Source: Ciona savignyi
Taxonomy: Eukaryota > Chordata > Ascidiacea > Phlebobranchia > Cionidae
DNA length: 64,000 nucleotides
Assembly (NCBI GenBank): GCA_000149265.1
Contig: CH003369.1
Coordinates: 62,001-126,000 of the forward strand
Direction of reading: 5' to 3'
This document shows, in pieces, positions 33,382-47,300 of this stretch. How positions within the stretch are numbered: position 1 is the first letter of the stretch; every line of letters begins with the position of its first letter. The translations under genes were made by a program, and so were the position numbers. The notes under the pieces are model-generated. The model saw only the letters and a program-made list of their open reading frames with translations, was not told where the DNA came from and made no database searches.

Positions 33382-35295
33382 GTCTAAGTCATTAAATGTT
33401 TTGCAAAAATTCGGAGTGTTATTTTTTTTAAGCAATTAATTTGCAGTTCATTAGTTATCCACTTTGTACAGAGAAAATGCAACCCAGAATTGTGTTAAAT
33501 AGGAAACTGCAAAATTATTTTTAGCAACTGAAACCAATTACCCTAGGTCGAAAAAGGGTGCGTTACCGTTTTTTATTCATGATCACTCATGTGTGTACTA
33601 CTCTACTCCCTATTGCCTATCTTTCATGTGGATTAAGGAAGTACATGGAAACCCAGCTGTTTCAGTGTTTTGCATATTTTATAGTTTTTGTTAAAAATAA
33701 AATCTTTAAATTAATTAATCTTTAAATACGGTATATGTGTATTTTAAAGTCGCCGTTTAATTACACGAGGCGGAAATATTAATCTCTACGATGCACTGAA
33801 CTTTTGAAAATAGTGTGCTTGTTTCAACAAGGTATGCTTTGTTGTTCAGCATCTGTATCCTTTCCCAGAAGGGGTAGTAACTTTTATTAGTTCCTATTAC
33901 TATTGAATTCCAGCGTGTAAATTCCCAATTTAACAAAGCAGCACTTAACTCCGTTCGCATCTTATTGCAAGGCCAGCCGTTCCGCTCATGACGTAATGAC
34001 ATATGGCGACCGAGAAGCGATGTGGTGCAATGACGTAATATTGCTTTGTAATGCGAGAGGAGCATGGTGTTGCTGCCGAAGCTGCGGAAATTAGTAGATA
34101 GATTATGATTTTGATTGATGTTTAACATATAGAGGTGCTAACATTGCTCTTCAGGTGTATTAGCGTTGAAGACACAGTTACAACTGATACAGAAATCTGG
34201 CACGTTCAACATTGCAGTTACAGTAAAGATTATAAGATCATACACATTTTGCGTGGTGTTCAAACGAAGGTATTTTCTTCATAACAACACATTTCTCGTA
34301 TGTTTTGTAAAAGTATAAATTGGGTTGTTGGTTGTGTAATAGAATTGTGTCTAACCTTAGCAAGGTCTACTGATGATTTTTTTTTTCTAATCATTCGATA
34401 CATTTACAAATACTTTACCTTACTTGTGTTTTCTTTCCATACTTTTACACGACTAAGATATTTTAAAGGCATAAAAAAGTGCACAAAAGAAGAAATTACT
34501 TTCAGCTATTTTAGTTTCGTCCGATGTATGCTTCCCGCAGTGCGTTGAGTCAGAAACCATTCTTCAAAGTCGCGGGGGTCGTTATATTGACCTGACCAGC
34601 CCATTAATACCACGCGCGTCACACTAAACGCTCGTTAGAATCGAGGATTGACCGGCTATGTATGGTCATGCGTGGATATACACTAAGATGAGCAGTTCCG
34701 GCTACTAAAAGTCCACAACTTGTTGGTAAAGTGTGTCATACCAGTGTGCTTTAGCAGAAAGAAATGATACAGTACAGTTCGCACCGAAGATATTGAACAT
34801 AAAAATACGTTAGCTCATGGGCGGTACCAGGTAAACAAGAATCGCCGTTGCAAGAAAAATGTCAATTTGTTGTTAATATTCTAATCAAAATGCAAATAGC
34901 TATTTCGGTATCACGACCAATAGTTCTGAACTGCACGACCCCAGTTGAATATCGATTTCTACAGTATTCGATTGTTTAGACTTTTTGGTAAAACACAATC
35001 GAACAATCAGTATATTCACGTTTTTTACAATCGAATCTGGGCCGACGCCGATTTCTAGAAAACTTCGTGTCGAAAACAATTCACCAACGATTACAATTTT
35101 GTAATGTTGTGTACAATCGTGATATTTCGTTGTTTTACTAATACCAACAATACTACTCTGTTTCCTGTAAACACGTGTTGTTTTAAAACCCCAAAATCAA
35201 TTTCTGCGTATTATGACTGCTTTTAACCAGACATAATCCTTAAAATACTGGTCGGGAGCAAGTAGGTCTGTATATATATTTATATATATATAGTA
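33382..35295. other. Intergenic region between two MITEs
   Basis: No supported gene. Positions 33950-34090 are GC-richer and carry two TGACGTAA motifs (33989-33996, 34031-34038), which match the half-CRE/ATF pattern. A 123-codon minus frame overlaps this block but has no recognisable family. Confidence 0.4.
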
Positions 35296-36246
35296 GGGGA
35301 AGAGTGGGTAAAATGGGCCCTTTAGTTGCAAATCGGATTTTTTTACTGATATAAAGCCCGCTGGACTTAAGTTTTTCATGTGGTGTCACCTAATACTAAA
35401 GTCTTCACACATAACATGTTAACTTTCTAATAATTTTTGTTAAATATATTTTATCAACAAAGAAAAATATTTCGTTAGTGGCCCATTTTAGACAAGGGTG
35501 TAGTCTAAAATGGGCCCCGGCCCGTTTTCGACATTAACATTTCGCCAGATAACAGTATCCATATTCGCTTCCCATACAAACAATGTTATTACTTTTCTTT
35601 TTATGATGTAGTTTGTTTTTTTTAATTTAACACTTTGGATTACAGCAATTACTTTTTATTTAATACCCAGTTACTAGTATACTAATGCAATAACACCTTG
35701 CTACTTTAGTGGAAGCTTAACTATCAATTCATGTTATTAATAGCATTTAGAAAACCCGTTTTGTTTATTGTGAAACACATAATATGACTGTTAGTGCTAA
35801 GTCTAGCCCGTTAGTACTGTTAATGCTAAGTCTAGCCCCGTTAGTTACCAAATGAACACAGGGGGCCCATATTAGACAGGTGCCAACATACGACTTAAAA
35901 TCTCTATAAAAAAATTTAAAAAAAAGAAGTTTTATTTCTACCAGTAAAAGTAGGTCTAGGCTATATAGTTCTATTTAACTACAGTAAAATTTATTTTAGT
36001 ATTTGATCTTTTCTATTATATATTAGCAGAAAACAAAAATTGCAAATTTAGATTCAGACCTTCTCAAACCGAAATAGCTACAGAAAACATTGAGTTTGTC
36101 GATTTCACGCTCAAACTTCGGTTTGGAGATTCCATAATTTGATATACTGACACTGGTTTTTGCAGCAAATTTTTATTCTTCAAAATATATTGAAAATTGG
36201 AGGGGGCCCATTTTACCCACGTGGCCCGTTTTACCCACTTTTCCCC
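35296..36246. mobile_element. TA-flanked MITE with GGGGAAGAGTGGGTAAAATGGG ends
   Basis: A 951-bp element between TA dinucleotides (35294-35295 and 36247-36248). The left end GGGGAAGAGTGGGTAAAATG pairs with the right end complement GGGGAAAAGTGGGTAAAACG. Words such as GGCCCATTTTAGACAAG and TCTAAAATGGGCCCC recur inside in both orientations (about 35480-35525 and 35870-35880), with a further TAAAATGGGCCC just inside the right end. A 30-bp tandem duplication (AAGTCTAGCCC units) lies at about 35788-35850. TA duplication suggests a Tc1/mariner-related mover. No coding capacity. Confidence 0.8.
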
Positions 36247-36248
36247 TA

Positions 36249-38348
36249 TATTATGAAAGCAACTCAGTGCGAGGGAAATTAAATTTGCTAAAAGTTTAAC
36301 GGGCAGACGGAATGACATATTGCAATGGGACAAACAACCCACACAAAGCAAGAGGTACAAACTGAAATGGATGTGCCTCCTCATTGCGTGGGTTTCAATA
36401 TTGTTTATTTTTGACCGGGAGTTCGGTCTCTCATAGTTGTCAAACTGCTAAATGTGACTCCAATAGCTCTTTCTTCATAGGACTTTACTGACCATGAAAG
36501 ATAGTGACTAGTCAGACCACTAGATTAAACCCCGGTATGTACTTAAGCCGGATATCTGGTGTGTTCTTAAATGTTAGCTTGACCTTCGGTTTTATAATTT
36601 TTTTTAAAGCAGCCGATTTGTTATGCAAGTAACCACGTTTTTAAAACGGTTTCGCATGAACTCTAACCAAAGGTACTTAAATAAAACACACATGTGATGC
36701 ATCATCCTGTGACTAAAACGAGCGATTTGAAGTGCGTGTTGATAACCCGTAATACCCATGTTGCGTTTCTCCTATCATTTCTATTCGTGTTTCTGCTTGG
36801 TGTTCTGTTACAAGTTGTAACTCACGCGACGAATAACTTGCTATTAACTGTTGGGAAAAGTTACACATCGACTTCTTTTTTTCGTCTGTCGTATTCTTTA
36901 GAAACAACAATCACTTCTTTTTGTTGCAACCTGACGGCATTTGTTTGTGAGGATGGCCTATTGTACATGCTGGAGACCCGCCGGCCACACAACTCCTGTC
37001 GTATTTATTACCCATGAAATTACTAAAATTTGTTTCTTGGCCATTTTATGAAAATCTACAAACTGTCGTCGACTTCGTGGTATGGCTCTTCTATCCCTAA
37101 TCACGAAATCAAATCGCGACATGGGTCATCGGTTAAGTGAAAATTAGAATAAATTAAGAGTATAATGCTTAATTTACTTGTTTGTGGCACAGTAGTGCCT
37201 TTTGTTAGAGATGACAGACTCTGCGCCAGATGGCATTTTAGCATTTACCATAAAGCGCGGTCGCGTGACGTAGACAGAAGTAATTTCGTTTCCCCTACTT
37301 CGTATTTACGTAGACCGGATTTTACCGTTGGACTATCACAAGGTAAAAGTCTCGGCCAAAATAACGTACTCACCGCGTAATGCCAGTTGTGGATACGAGA
37401 AAAAAATATAACGCACTCTAAAAAAACACCGCTATCAACCAGATGAACGTAAGGAACGAAAGGTTTTACATAAAATAAATATTGACCTTAGTTAGTGATC
37501 TAGCTTCATTACGCACCTTACATAAACTACAGGTTTAATTTATTAATACTGTCCTATGCTATTAAATAAGGAGGACAGTTGTCCAACCTTCCCAGGACAA
37601 ATAAGCTGAATCTTGAATTTGTTTTGCCAGGTAAGGGTAAGCTTTTAGATTTGGCCATACTTACATCGGTATCATATCATGTAAAGTGTATTTAAATACT
37701 TTTATCTGTGGTCGAAAATTTAACAGACTCTTGTTAGCTTACCTAATCATTGTAAGACTGTTTATTAACCTATTTGTTGAAACGATTAATTTATTATGCA
37801 GTAGTGGTTTACATGTTCTGTTTCTTGGTATGGTTTAACTTCTAGAACTTTTAACGCCGGTAGTTTAAATCCACCTACATTGCACATATTAGTGTTCGTA
37901 ATGATTGGGCTTTTGCATTGCAGGTGTTTTAGAATATCATCTATTATTTATAATGGAAATTATATATCAATAGTAGTTCTGGTATTGGTGTACTGGGGAC
38001 TATGTTCTGTAGTAGTTAGCATTCAATTGGTAGCAATTTATTTTATGCAATTCGTACCAACTGTGATTTCCTCAATTATGATAGTTTGTTAGTTGTTACT
38101 AAGGTGTCAGGACAATTGTTAATAACTCATGCCGTCTTGAACATGATTTGGAATTCCAGTTTATGTTATATCTTTTCATTTACTTAAATTAGCCAGCATC
38201 TAAAAATTAACAATATACTGCTTCACTGTATTAATGTTCATCTACATTCATTTCTTATAGATCAATAAGTAACAGTTTAACTACTTTCCCACTGTGAAAT
38301 GACCTGTCTGATATCTTAGCCTCCCACTGTGTTTAGCTGGTGCTTAAA
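36249..38348. other. Upstream region of BCR
   Basis: No protein gene supported. A strong donor-like site (TTTTGCCAG|gtaagg) at 37629-37630 and an acceptor-like TTTAG|CTGG just before the BCR ATG (about 38336) suggest a noncoding first exon ending near 37629 and a roughly 0.7-kb 5' UTR intron. Alternatively the acceptor could receive a trans-spliced leader, which Ciona uses widely. The 107-codon plus frame at 36694-37017 is unrecognised. Confidence 0.4.
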
Positions 38349-41300
38349 ATGGAAATACAGGAGGGGGAGTTTCTTGTTCAGTGGGCAGAAAAGTTTCCAG
38401 GTGTAGACCCACCAGGAAAGGTTTCTTTCCAAGATGTGGAAGACGTAGAAGCCAGCTTGACGACATGCAAGGCACTGATTAAAAACTTGGAAGGAAAACT
38501 AAACCAAGAAAAGTTTCATCTCATTTATTTACAGGTACCATCGCGAGATATACCGGTATAGTGTATGTGACTTGAATTACCATTTTACCAATTGTTCTGT
38601 ACCGTGGTTCACTGCGTGACAAGCATTAATTCATGTATGATGCATCTCACATATTGCACAAATTAAACACATTTTTTCTATTTTTAGACATGCTTGGCTG
38701 CAAAGAAGCGAAGTTACACCCAAGATAAATGGGGATACACCAGCACTCAGAACTCTTCTGTTGACTCCGAACCAACATCTGTAGATCTAAGATCAGATAA
38801 TCAAGCCATGGAGTCTAGCAATGTGGATATTAATACTAATGAAGCAAAAGAGGAAATAAAAAAAACAGGACCTGCAGTTGGCCCAAAGGTTGTGAAATTA
38901 AAAAAAGAAGAAGATATAAAGACACAAAACAGACTGTCTAAAGTTCTCGAAAATGTGAAGATATTTGAAGCCAGGTCATCAGAGCCCAAAGATCAAATGT
39001 CGGATAACCCAAATTCCACCTTTCCACCTCGTGCTAGTTTAAGGAAAAGAACATCATATTTAGAGGTACTGTCATCAGTGCATGTTGGCCTTGAAGCATC
39101 CAATTTTCATAGTTTAATGATATTCTTCTCAGATTTAGACTGGTCACCTACATCACTGTCTAACACAACATAATTTATACTGTAGTTCTGTACTAACCAT
39201 TTAATTCTGCTGCTACTCTACAATTTACTATTCTTCATCAATCTGACCTTTAATTTCCCTGTAATTGTTCCACTTAATTCAGGTGTGGCAATGCAAAACT
39301 GGCCCTGATAAAGACACCAATGAAAGCAATGACAGTGCCAAAACCCATTTTGCCGTGAAACAGGAAGAGTCTTCCAATGAAAATATAAATGCTGCTGTTG
39401 CTATGGCAACTGGAGTGAAACAGAAAGCTTCAAGTGGTAGAGGAGATTATGTTGAAGTGTGGACTTGTAATACAGGGAACCAGGTAGACTCATTAGGCCA
39501 GAGTAATGTCAGTTAGTTTTAGGCCATTCATTTGATGTTATGTGTGTGAAGTTTTTTTGAGGAAGTTTCATGATATCATTTGTCATTCAATTGTTTATAT
39601 TGCCATTGCTGCATGCTAGGATAAATACTAACAATTTCAATTAGTATATATAATGTATGTAAAACTATACCAGATTTTAAATTTCAGGCTAATGTTGAAA
39701 TGTATGATGGTGAGAAAGATTTTACTTCCATGTCAACTTTAAACAAAGACAATAATGACAAGGTATTATTATTATAACTTTACACAGAAATGTATATATA
39801 CATATATCGCAAATTAAAATTGACAGGACTACGATTTGTCGGATATTGACATGAAGGATGGTTATGGAAAGCGTCATTATACATTGGGTAGTTCTGATGT
39901 GAAGCTTCGTAAAAGTATTTCTGCTAATGCAGACCCAGTTAACAACAGTCGGCTTACCTGGCCAGCAGCTGGACCAAATTTTGAGGTGAATCATTATTTT
40001 TGAATTAACTTATATACCTGCAGATGTTGTTCAAACTACAAGTGATAAATTAGAAATGTATACAAACTATACATTAAATTTTAGTGTAGAATATTGGCCA
40101 TGTTGTCAATTTTATTATTTAAGAATTTTTTTATACTAGATGCTTGCTCATCCAGTATAATACAAATATGTTTTAAGAATCTATATATACAACATCTTTT
40201 TGACTATTATCATGCTCACAACATAACATGTTATTACTAGGTTGATATGTTCCTTCATTGTTTAGATTCAGTATGGACTACAGATTTTAGAGTACACGGC
40301 ATGACTGGTCTCATTACACTATGTATTAATTAAATATTACCTTAGCTGAACCACTTAGTACACTGTTCAAGCCAGTGCAAATGAGAATTGTGTCTAATAG
40401 TGTTGTTGAATGTGTAAGCTTTTTAAGTTTTCGAAACAATTTATTTTTAAATTTAAAATTTATTTAGGTCAATTAATATCTATTGTAAATTGTTATTAAC
40501 AAAATCTATAGTTTCTAATTCTAATGGTAATAAGGATCACATTGACCTTGAACTACGCAGAATGGCTTCACAAGTTTACAGGAAAGCAGTAATACTAAGC
40601 CGTGTCAAGTGATCGAACATACACAAAAACTATTTAAAAAAGTTCAATGAGTGAGAGGTGATGCTTGAGTTTCAAGAAAAGAATGAAACAGGAAGTGGAA
40701 AGATCGGTGACCACCATAGTACGGATGACATCCAGTTCGCTTCCCACATAACAAAAAGGGAAAGGCATCTAGCCAAGCTGTATTGTATTGTTAGTAGAAA
40801 ACTTAGAAAGCCTTTTACTTAAAAAGGTTAATTTGTATCAATTAAGATATAGATTTACATAATATAGTATATACATAGTATATTGTTGGAATAACATAAC
40901 GATCATTTATACAATATTTAAAAAAACAAACTTGTAGACTGGTTTAATCAAAATACTGGCTAGAGTTTTCTGTTTATTTTAAAGGTAACACATAAGTGCA
41001 AAGTTAGAGGATTTCTAAGTTCTGATGTTAAGGTACTGCAGACTGTAGTACTGGTTGAACCACAGATTTATTAAGTTTAATATTAAACATGTCAGTATAG
41101 AAAAGTAATTAGTATTTAGTATTAAAAAGATATAACAAATAAGTGATTTAGAAGAATCTGGTAATTTTAGCTTTCTTTATATGCTAATCAACCTGTAGTT
41201 GTGCTTAAGAATGAGAAAAATAAATTTTGGGGTATATACCTGCTAAGTGCTACCCGGTATCTTTAGTTAGGGCTGTGCATCATTTACTACTAAACTGGTT

Positions 41301-44300
41301 AAACCGATTTGTAGTCGGTTAAACACTAACAAAATTAAGAAACGTATACCCAACTTTTGTGCAAACAAAACAGTACCGTAATTAAGTCCTGTAAAAAGCT
41401 TACAAAAACTCTAAATCTACCATTGAACGCTACTTTCAGTTGTTCTTCAAAATATTTATAAAGGTTACCTGATTTTTTTTGCGAACATTATTGAAATCTG
41501 AATATATGCAAAACCCCACAAGAATTTAGTCATTTTTGATCTTTTTTTACATGCTTGTTGATCTTTATATAAGCTTAATTTGGATATAAAGGTGTGTACT
41601 AACTAAACATTACTCTTTAATGGTACAGTAATAAAGTTCTTTAATGTTTAAAATGTCATGACAAGAAAGTACATTTTGATTTATAATTTCTACTTACACA
41701 GTTTAGTGTAAAATAGGCATATTTTTGTAATCATTGTACAAAATGTCAATTATATCATTGGATATCTGATGTAATCAGTATGCTTCCTGCCAAATCACCA
41801 ACTGCACTGCCAACAGTGACCTGCACAACTATTCTTGTTAATGATGCTTATGTTAGTGAAAAATATAAATATATATTTATAGATTGTATTTTAAGGATTT
41901 TTTAACTCACATCGCACATAGTTGTTTGGTTATGGTTGAACATTAACTCTGAGTGTGTATGCTATATATATATATATATATATATATGTCCGTGACCGTA
42001 ATAATAAAATAGATATTCTGTTACTATTGGTGAATCGTTTGTATGAATAGTAACAAGTGCCTGAGGCTGTACTGTTTTCAGCAGCAATATGGTGTACATG
42101 GCTGTTTAGTCATAAAAGTAATAAATATGTTCCAAAGTCTGCTTGCAAAAGCATAAAACTCTGCTTAGTTCAAACTTTGTCTTCATTTTTTAATTTGTAA
42201 TGCTCTTAGCAATGTGATTTTAAAACCATAAAACTCCAACCCTTAAAGTTTATGTACACAAGTATATATCTGGCTGCTTTCGGAGTACAAGGCCTTTAGC
42301 GGTATAAACATCAGTTAAAACTTTACCTTTGTGCATTTAAATGATTTCGCAAGCAGAGTTGGATTTGAATCCTGTTTGATTTGTATCGTAAAATTCTGTA
42401 TTGTTTGCGTTCCTGGGTGTGTTATTATTCCCAAAGTCATAAATCTAAGTTTCACTTCAATACCCCAGGATCAAGAAGAGGCAGACGGTGATCTCGAAAA
42501 ACATGAAAACATGGATCGCTATTCTCCGGATCTTAGCGACCTTGATAACGACCAATCCTCTTTCTCCCAACATAGCGGAAGCAGTCGTCATGACAGCTTC
42601 GATTCAACATCCGAGCTTTCAACTCACTTAAACGTTTGTTAATTGTTAACCGTCTTACATTCAACACAATTTACATTGTTGTGTCGGTTTATTTTTTGAC
42701 AACATGCATTTTAGTTTTTGCCTTGAATTTAATTATCTTCAATTTAAGTACAAGTTGAATAAAATCTTCATAATAAATACTCGACTAATTGAGATATGTA
42801 CAAAAATTTGACAACATGGTTTAAATTTTGAAATAAAAAACACCCTAGTATATATGTTTGTTGAGAACAACAAACATCTACATATTTTAAACCCCTTTAA
42901 ACACTATCTCCACCAACAGAGAAAGTCGAATACTTTTCCTGAAATATCACCTCTACATCAACTACGGGTGGCGCGAACAACTAATGAGAGAATGAGTGTT
43001 GCTTACTCAGCGTTTTCCAATTGGTCAGATGATGATCGAACCACACCCGACCGATCGTCCATGCTTTCTATGCAATCTATTGAACTTCACTCATCTGATG
43101 AAGGTAAAATAAGTTTCTTTCAAATTATCACAGTTCATATGACCTGTGATAGTTTTTCCTGGTCCTATGTACTTACTTTTCATCCCACATACTTTATGCT
43201 CCCGTAAGTTTGTATAAAGTTCTAAATAAACGAACATTTAAAATGGGAATCTCTTAACCCGCTGTATGACAACTATGTATTTCATTGCGATATCTATTAT
43301 AGCAAAACAGAATCATAAACTAATTCACTAGGCTTTATTTAGAGACAAATATATCTCGCTAACTGATCAAAGCATCTTAATTTTCTCATTGAAACAGTTT
43401 GTAAATTATTATTCTTCATTTCACATTATCAAAACAACTCATACTGCATCTATAAAATCGACCCAACTTGACAAAATCTCAGTTTCTTGTGTATTTGGAC
43501 ATCGCAGGTTCAGATGATGTGACGCTGGCACCAAACAACTTATCAGGAGCAGTGCATGTGACCAACCAAGCCAGGAATGAACATTCTAACAGCCCAACGC
43601 CAATATTTGTCTTTTCAAAGTAAGTATTCTTTTGGATGTTTTACGAAATATATAGGTGATTTTGATTAATCATTGTACTTTGTATGATAAGATTATGTTG
43701 ATATATTCTATAACTATTTACCTTATTAATAAGATTGTTCTAAGATATTATGTTACAATCTGTTGACTATATACCATCAGGCTATTAGTTCTGTTTTATA
43801 CCCTTTATTGTATAAGTCATTAGATTTGTTGTTTCATGAACACATTATCTTTTTTAGTGATTGCAAATATATAAGAATTATTGCAAAATGTGATAAAATG
43901 TCAATTCATTTTGACTAAGACTGACGAAAAATGTTTTTCAGGCCTAAAGGAACTGAACTGGATGGTCAAACTGAAGATCTAGGAATAACACAACCAATAT
44001 CTGTCCCTCAGCAAGCCACAAGCACTGATTCATCTCATGGCTCCCCTTCCAAGGTAGCTAGCTACTCTTATGATTTGAGATTTGATTGATTAAATTTAGT
44101 AATTGTATCAATAATTTAAACCTAAACAAAATTTTCCTTTAAGGTTTAAATATGCAGTAAGTTGGTAACTTCCATAGAATTTTTTTTATGTCTATTTTTT
44201 ATGTAATTAAGTGAACATGTTGTATACAGTTGTCTATGTAAATAATTAAAGAATAAAATAAAATTTTTCACTTTATTTTTCAAGAATAACTGGTTGGCCC

Positions 44301-47300
44301 ATGAACTATGGACATGGCATTCCACAAAAGCTTTAGTGTTAAATTGTGATTATTAACCAGAATGAAGCAGTTTCGGATATGGTGGATTACCAGAAAGTTC
44401 GTAGCATTGCGGAAGCTGAGAAACTCCGGATGCGGAAATGGGTTCTCAGTTCACTGCTGGAAAACGAAGAAGCATATCTGCAGTATCTTAATACCCTTTT
44501 GCTGGTAATTTAGTAGTTAAATATCATAGCATTATTGCACTGCACAGTGGCACTTGCTTTTTTATATTTACAGCATTTCGTAGTTAGTTTTCTATGAGTT
44601 TCGTTTTGCAATGTATCATGTAGCACGTATGTAGAAATAAAGTATTATGTTGGTGCAGTATATGAAACCGTTGAAAGCTACGATTGGAACTTCGCAACCT
44701 GTGATGTCGGCTCAAGATTTTGACACGCTTTTCTTTCGTGTGCGAGATCTTCACGAACTTCATGGCAATTTCTATCAGAAGCTAAAGCCACGGCTGGATG
44801 TGTGGAGCGCAGACACAGTCGTTGGTGATTTGTTTAAGAAGCTGGTATGAATTAAACATAACAACTAAGTCTACATTACGTTTTAAGAGTAAAGATATAA
44901 AAGTACAATCAAGGCTTTTTGCTTCCTTAATTTTATGCTTTTATGCACTGTACTTTAAATTGACAATGGTATGTTAACTTTAATCAATTTGTTTCAATAA
45001 TTTGTTTAGTCAAAAGCATATTTGTAGTATATATGATGTATTTGTTTAACTTCTACTAACATCTACTATGTTTAACATCTACTATCTTTTCAATTCAGCT
45101 GTCGAAGCTAAATTTTTATGGAGATTATCTCAACAATTATAAACGAGCCCAACACACAGTGGAAAAATGTGCGAAAGAAAATTCACAATTTGCTCAAATC
45201 ATTGAGGTGAGTTTGCACTTGCTCAAGCCGTAAACATGTAAAACATAAATGTTGTTCTGTCTGCAGAGCTTAAAAGTGCAGTCCAGGGGCAGCAAGGATG
45301 TGGAATCGATCAGCTTAATTGGTATGCTGTTTCTGTTTGTTAATGAAACCATCTGCTTAAGCATAATTAAAAAATGCCTAGAGAAAATTAATAATTTACC
45401 ACAATGTTACATGTGCATCTTTGGTAATACAGATATATATATACTAGGGGTGCAAATTGCAACCATGTCGCACCTGGTAATAACTAATCTTTTAGTACAT
45501 ACTTTACATGAACATACTCTATAACAGTAATTTTATTTAAAACTAAAATTTTACATTTTAACAACCGAATAGTTTTATGTGAAGAATCACATTTTTTCTG
45601 TATGTTTGGTCAGATAGAGGAGTTACAGATTATACTTACAGATGTGTTGTACAAGCCTGTTGAGCGTGTGATGCGGACGACACTTGTTTTGCAAGATTTA
45701 TTGAAGCATACACCACATCGCCACCCGGACTATCATACACTTCGACAAGTAAATTATTAATAGCGTATTAGCCATGAATCAGCGCCTTTATGTACCATGC
45801 ATATAAAGCTATCCGCAAATTATGTTGAATTTGTGCTAATGCTTTGATGCTGGCTTCAATTAATTTGTTTGTACTGATTTTTTACAATTAGAAACATTTC
45901 ATAATAAGGAATTTCTCCAAATTATGATAAAACGTGTTTAAATGCATCAGTTTGTTGTTACATAAATGTTTTACAAAACTGATGCGTCTTACATGTTAAA
46001 ACCCATAGTTTGCACTGTTAGCTTAACTGCATGATTTGCACCATTATATATCTTGTTTACTACATTGTCTCACACATGCAACCCTTAGGTGCTAAAGCAG
46101 GCGCAACAATTTTTGGAGAGAATAAACTCAATATCCTCGTCGTCTTACAAACCGCGTCGCGTCCCTTCTTCTGCAGCTGCTGCTGCACGAAGTGCCGACC
46201 GCGAGTTGATCAAGGATGGATTTCTTGTCGAGGTAACCAAGATTTCTATATTGCATGTAAAGTGTAGAAGTCAAATAGATGTTGCTAGTCTAAGCTTTTT
46301 TAGTTGTAAACCATGTAGTCTTTCATGATTGTTTGTTATTTACTGGGCAGGTTTCCAATGACGGCTCACGAAAGTTAAGACATTGCTTCCTCTACAATGA
46401 TCTCCTTTTATGTGCAAAGCAAAAGAGTGCAGCTGGGTGAGTCATTTGCTTGCGCTCTCACAAATCATTTCTAACTATTAAACTATTGTCATACTAATAA
46501 AAACATGGACAATGGCAACCACACAAGCCTATATGTGTACATTATGTGACATCATAGCATTTCTTTAAGCTGTATAGTGTTTATTGCATTCTTTTAGATA
46601 AAATAAATGTTGGAAAAAAGGTACAGTGCCTATCACTTATTTTAAAATACTTTACTGTCTTCACAATGAATATGTATCATTTAGTTTTATCAGTGTAGTC
46701 AAACCCATAAACAATCGAGTTTCCCTATCGTTATTTAGAAAACAGTATCTTTATTTAAATATTTTCAGGGTGTTCCACTCCAAAGACTCATATGAATGCA
46801 AATGGTACATTCCACTTGCAGATCTTTCTTTTCAACCAAAGGAAGACTCTGAAGGTATGAAATAAACATGATTAAAGCAATGACATACAATACTTTTTGA
46901 CGCGATTTTAGTATTTTGTTTTTGATATTACAGTAAATCTTAGTTTGTTGAAGATAAAAATTAATGTTCCAAATAGTATATTACCATTATGTTTATTTAC
47001 CCTGCTTGCTGGATAAAAAAATATTTTATAAAAATTGTTGCAGCGATTCCTGATGTGGCGGCCACCGGGGAGGACGAGTTGCGCGATCTCAGCAACCGAG
47101 CGCAGCAGGTGAAGCGTGACATCGCTCGGGAGCGCAAGGCTCGTAGCAAGGATACGAAGGATAATGCGAGGGCATCGGAAAGCTCGCCGGTGAAGTCTCG
47201 TCGGGAAGAGAGACTTCGAAAGAAACTTGCTGAACTTGAAGCGAGGATCGTTCTCGCTGCTCCTAACCTTTCGTTCCGTATATACCACATGCAGGGAAAG

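Noticed and set aside
33757-34128. 123-codon minus-strand open frame
   Set aside because: No family resemblance and no splice-linked neighbours; it overlaps a GC-richer intergenic block.
36694-37017. 107-codon plus-strand open frame with a hydrophobic segment
   Set aside because: It could be read as a membrane protein, but there is no homology, start context or exon chain to support it.
45618-45620. Taking the acceptor of BCR exon 14 as the CAG at 45611-45613
   Set aside because: That acceptor breaks the frame after SISLI. The ATAG acceptor at 45614-45617 restores GAG and matches the conserved LYKPVERV context.
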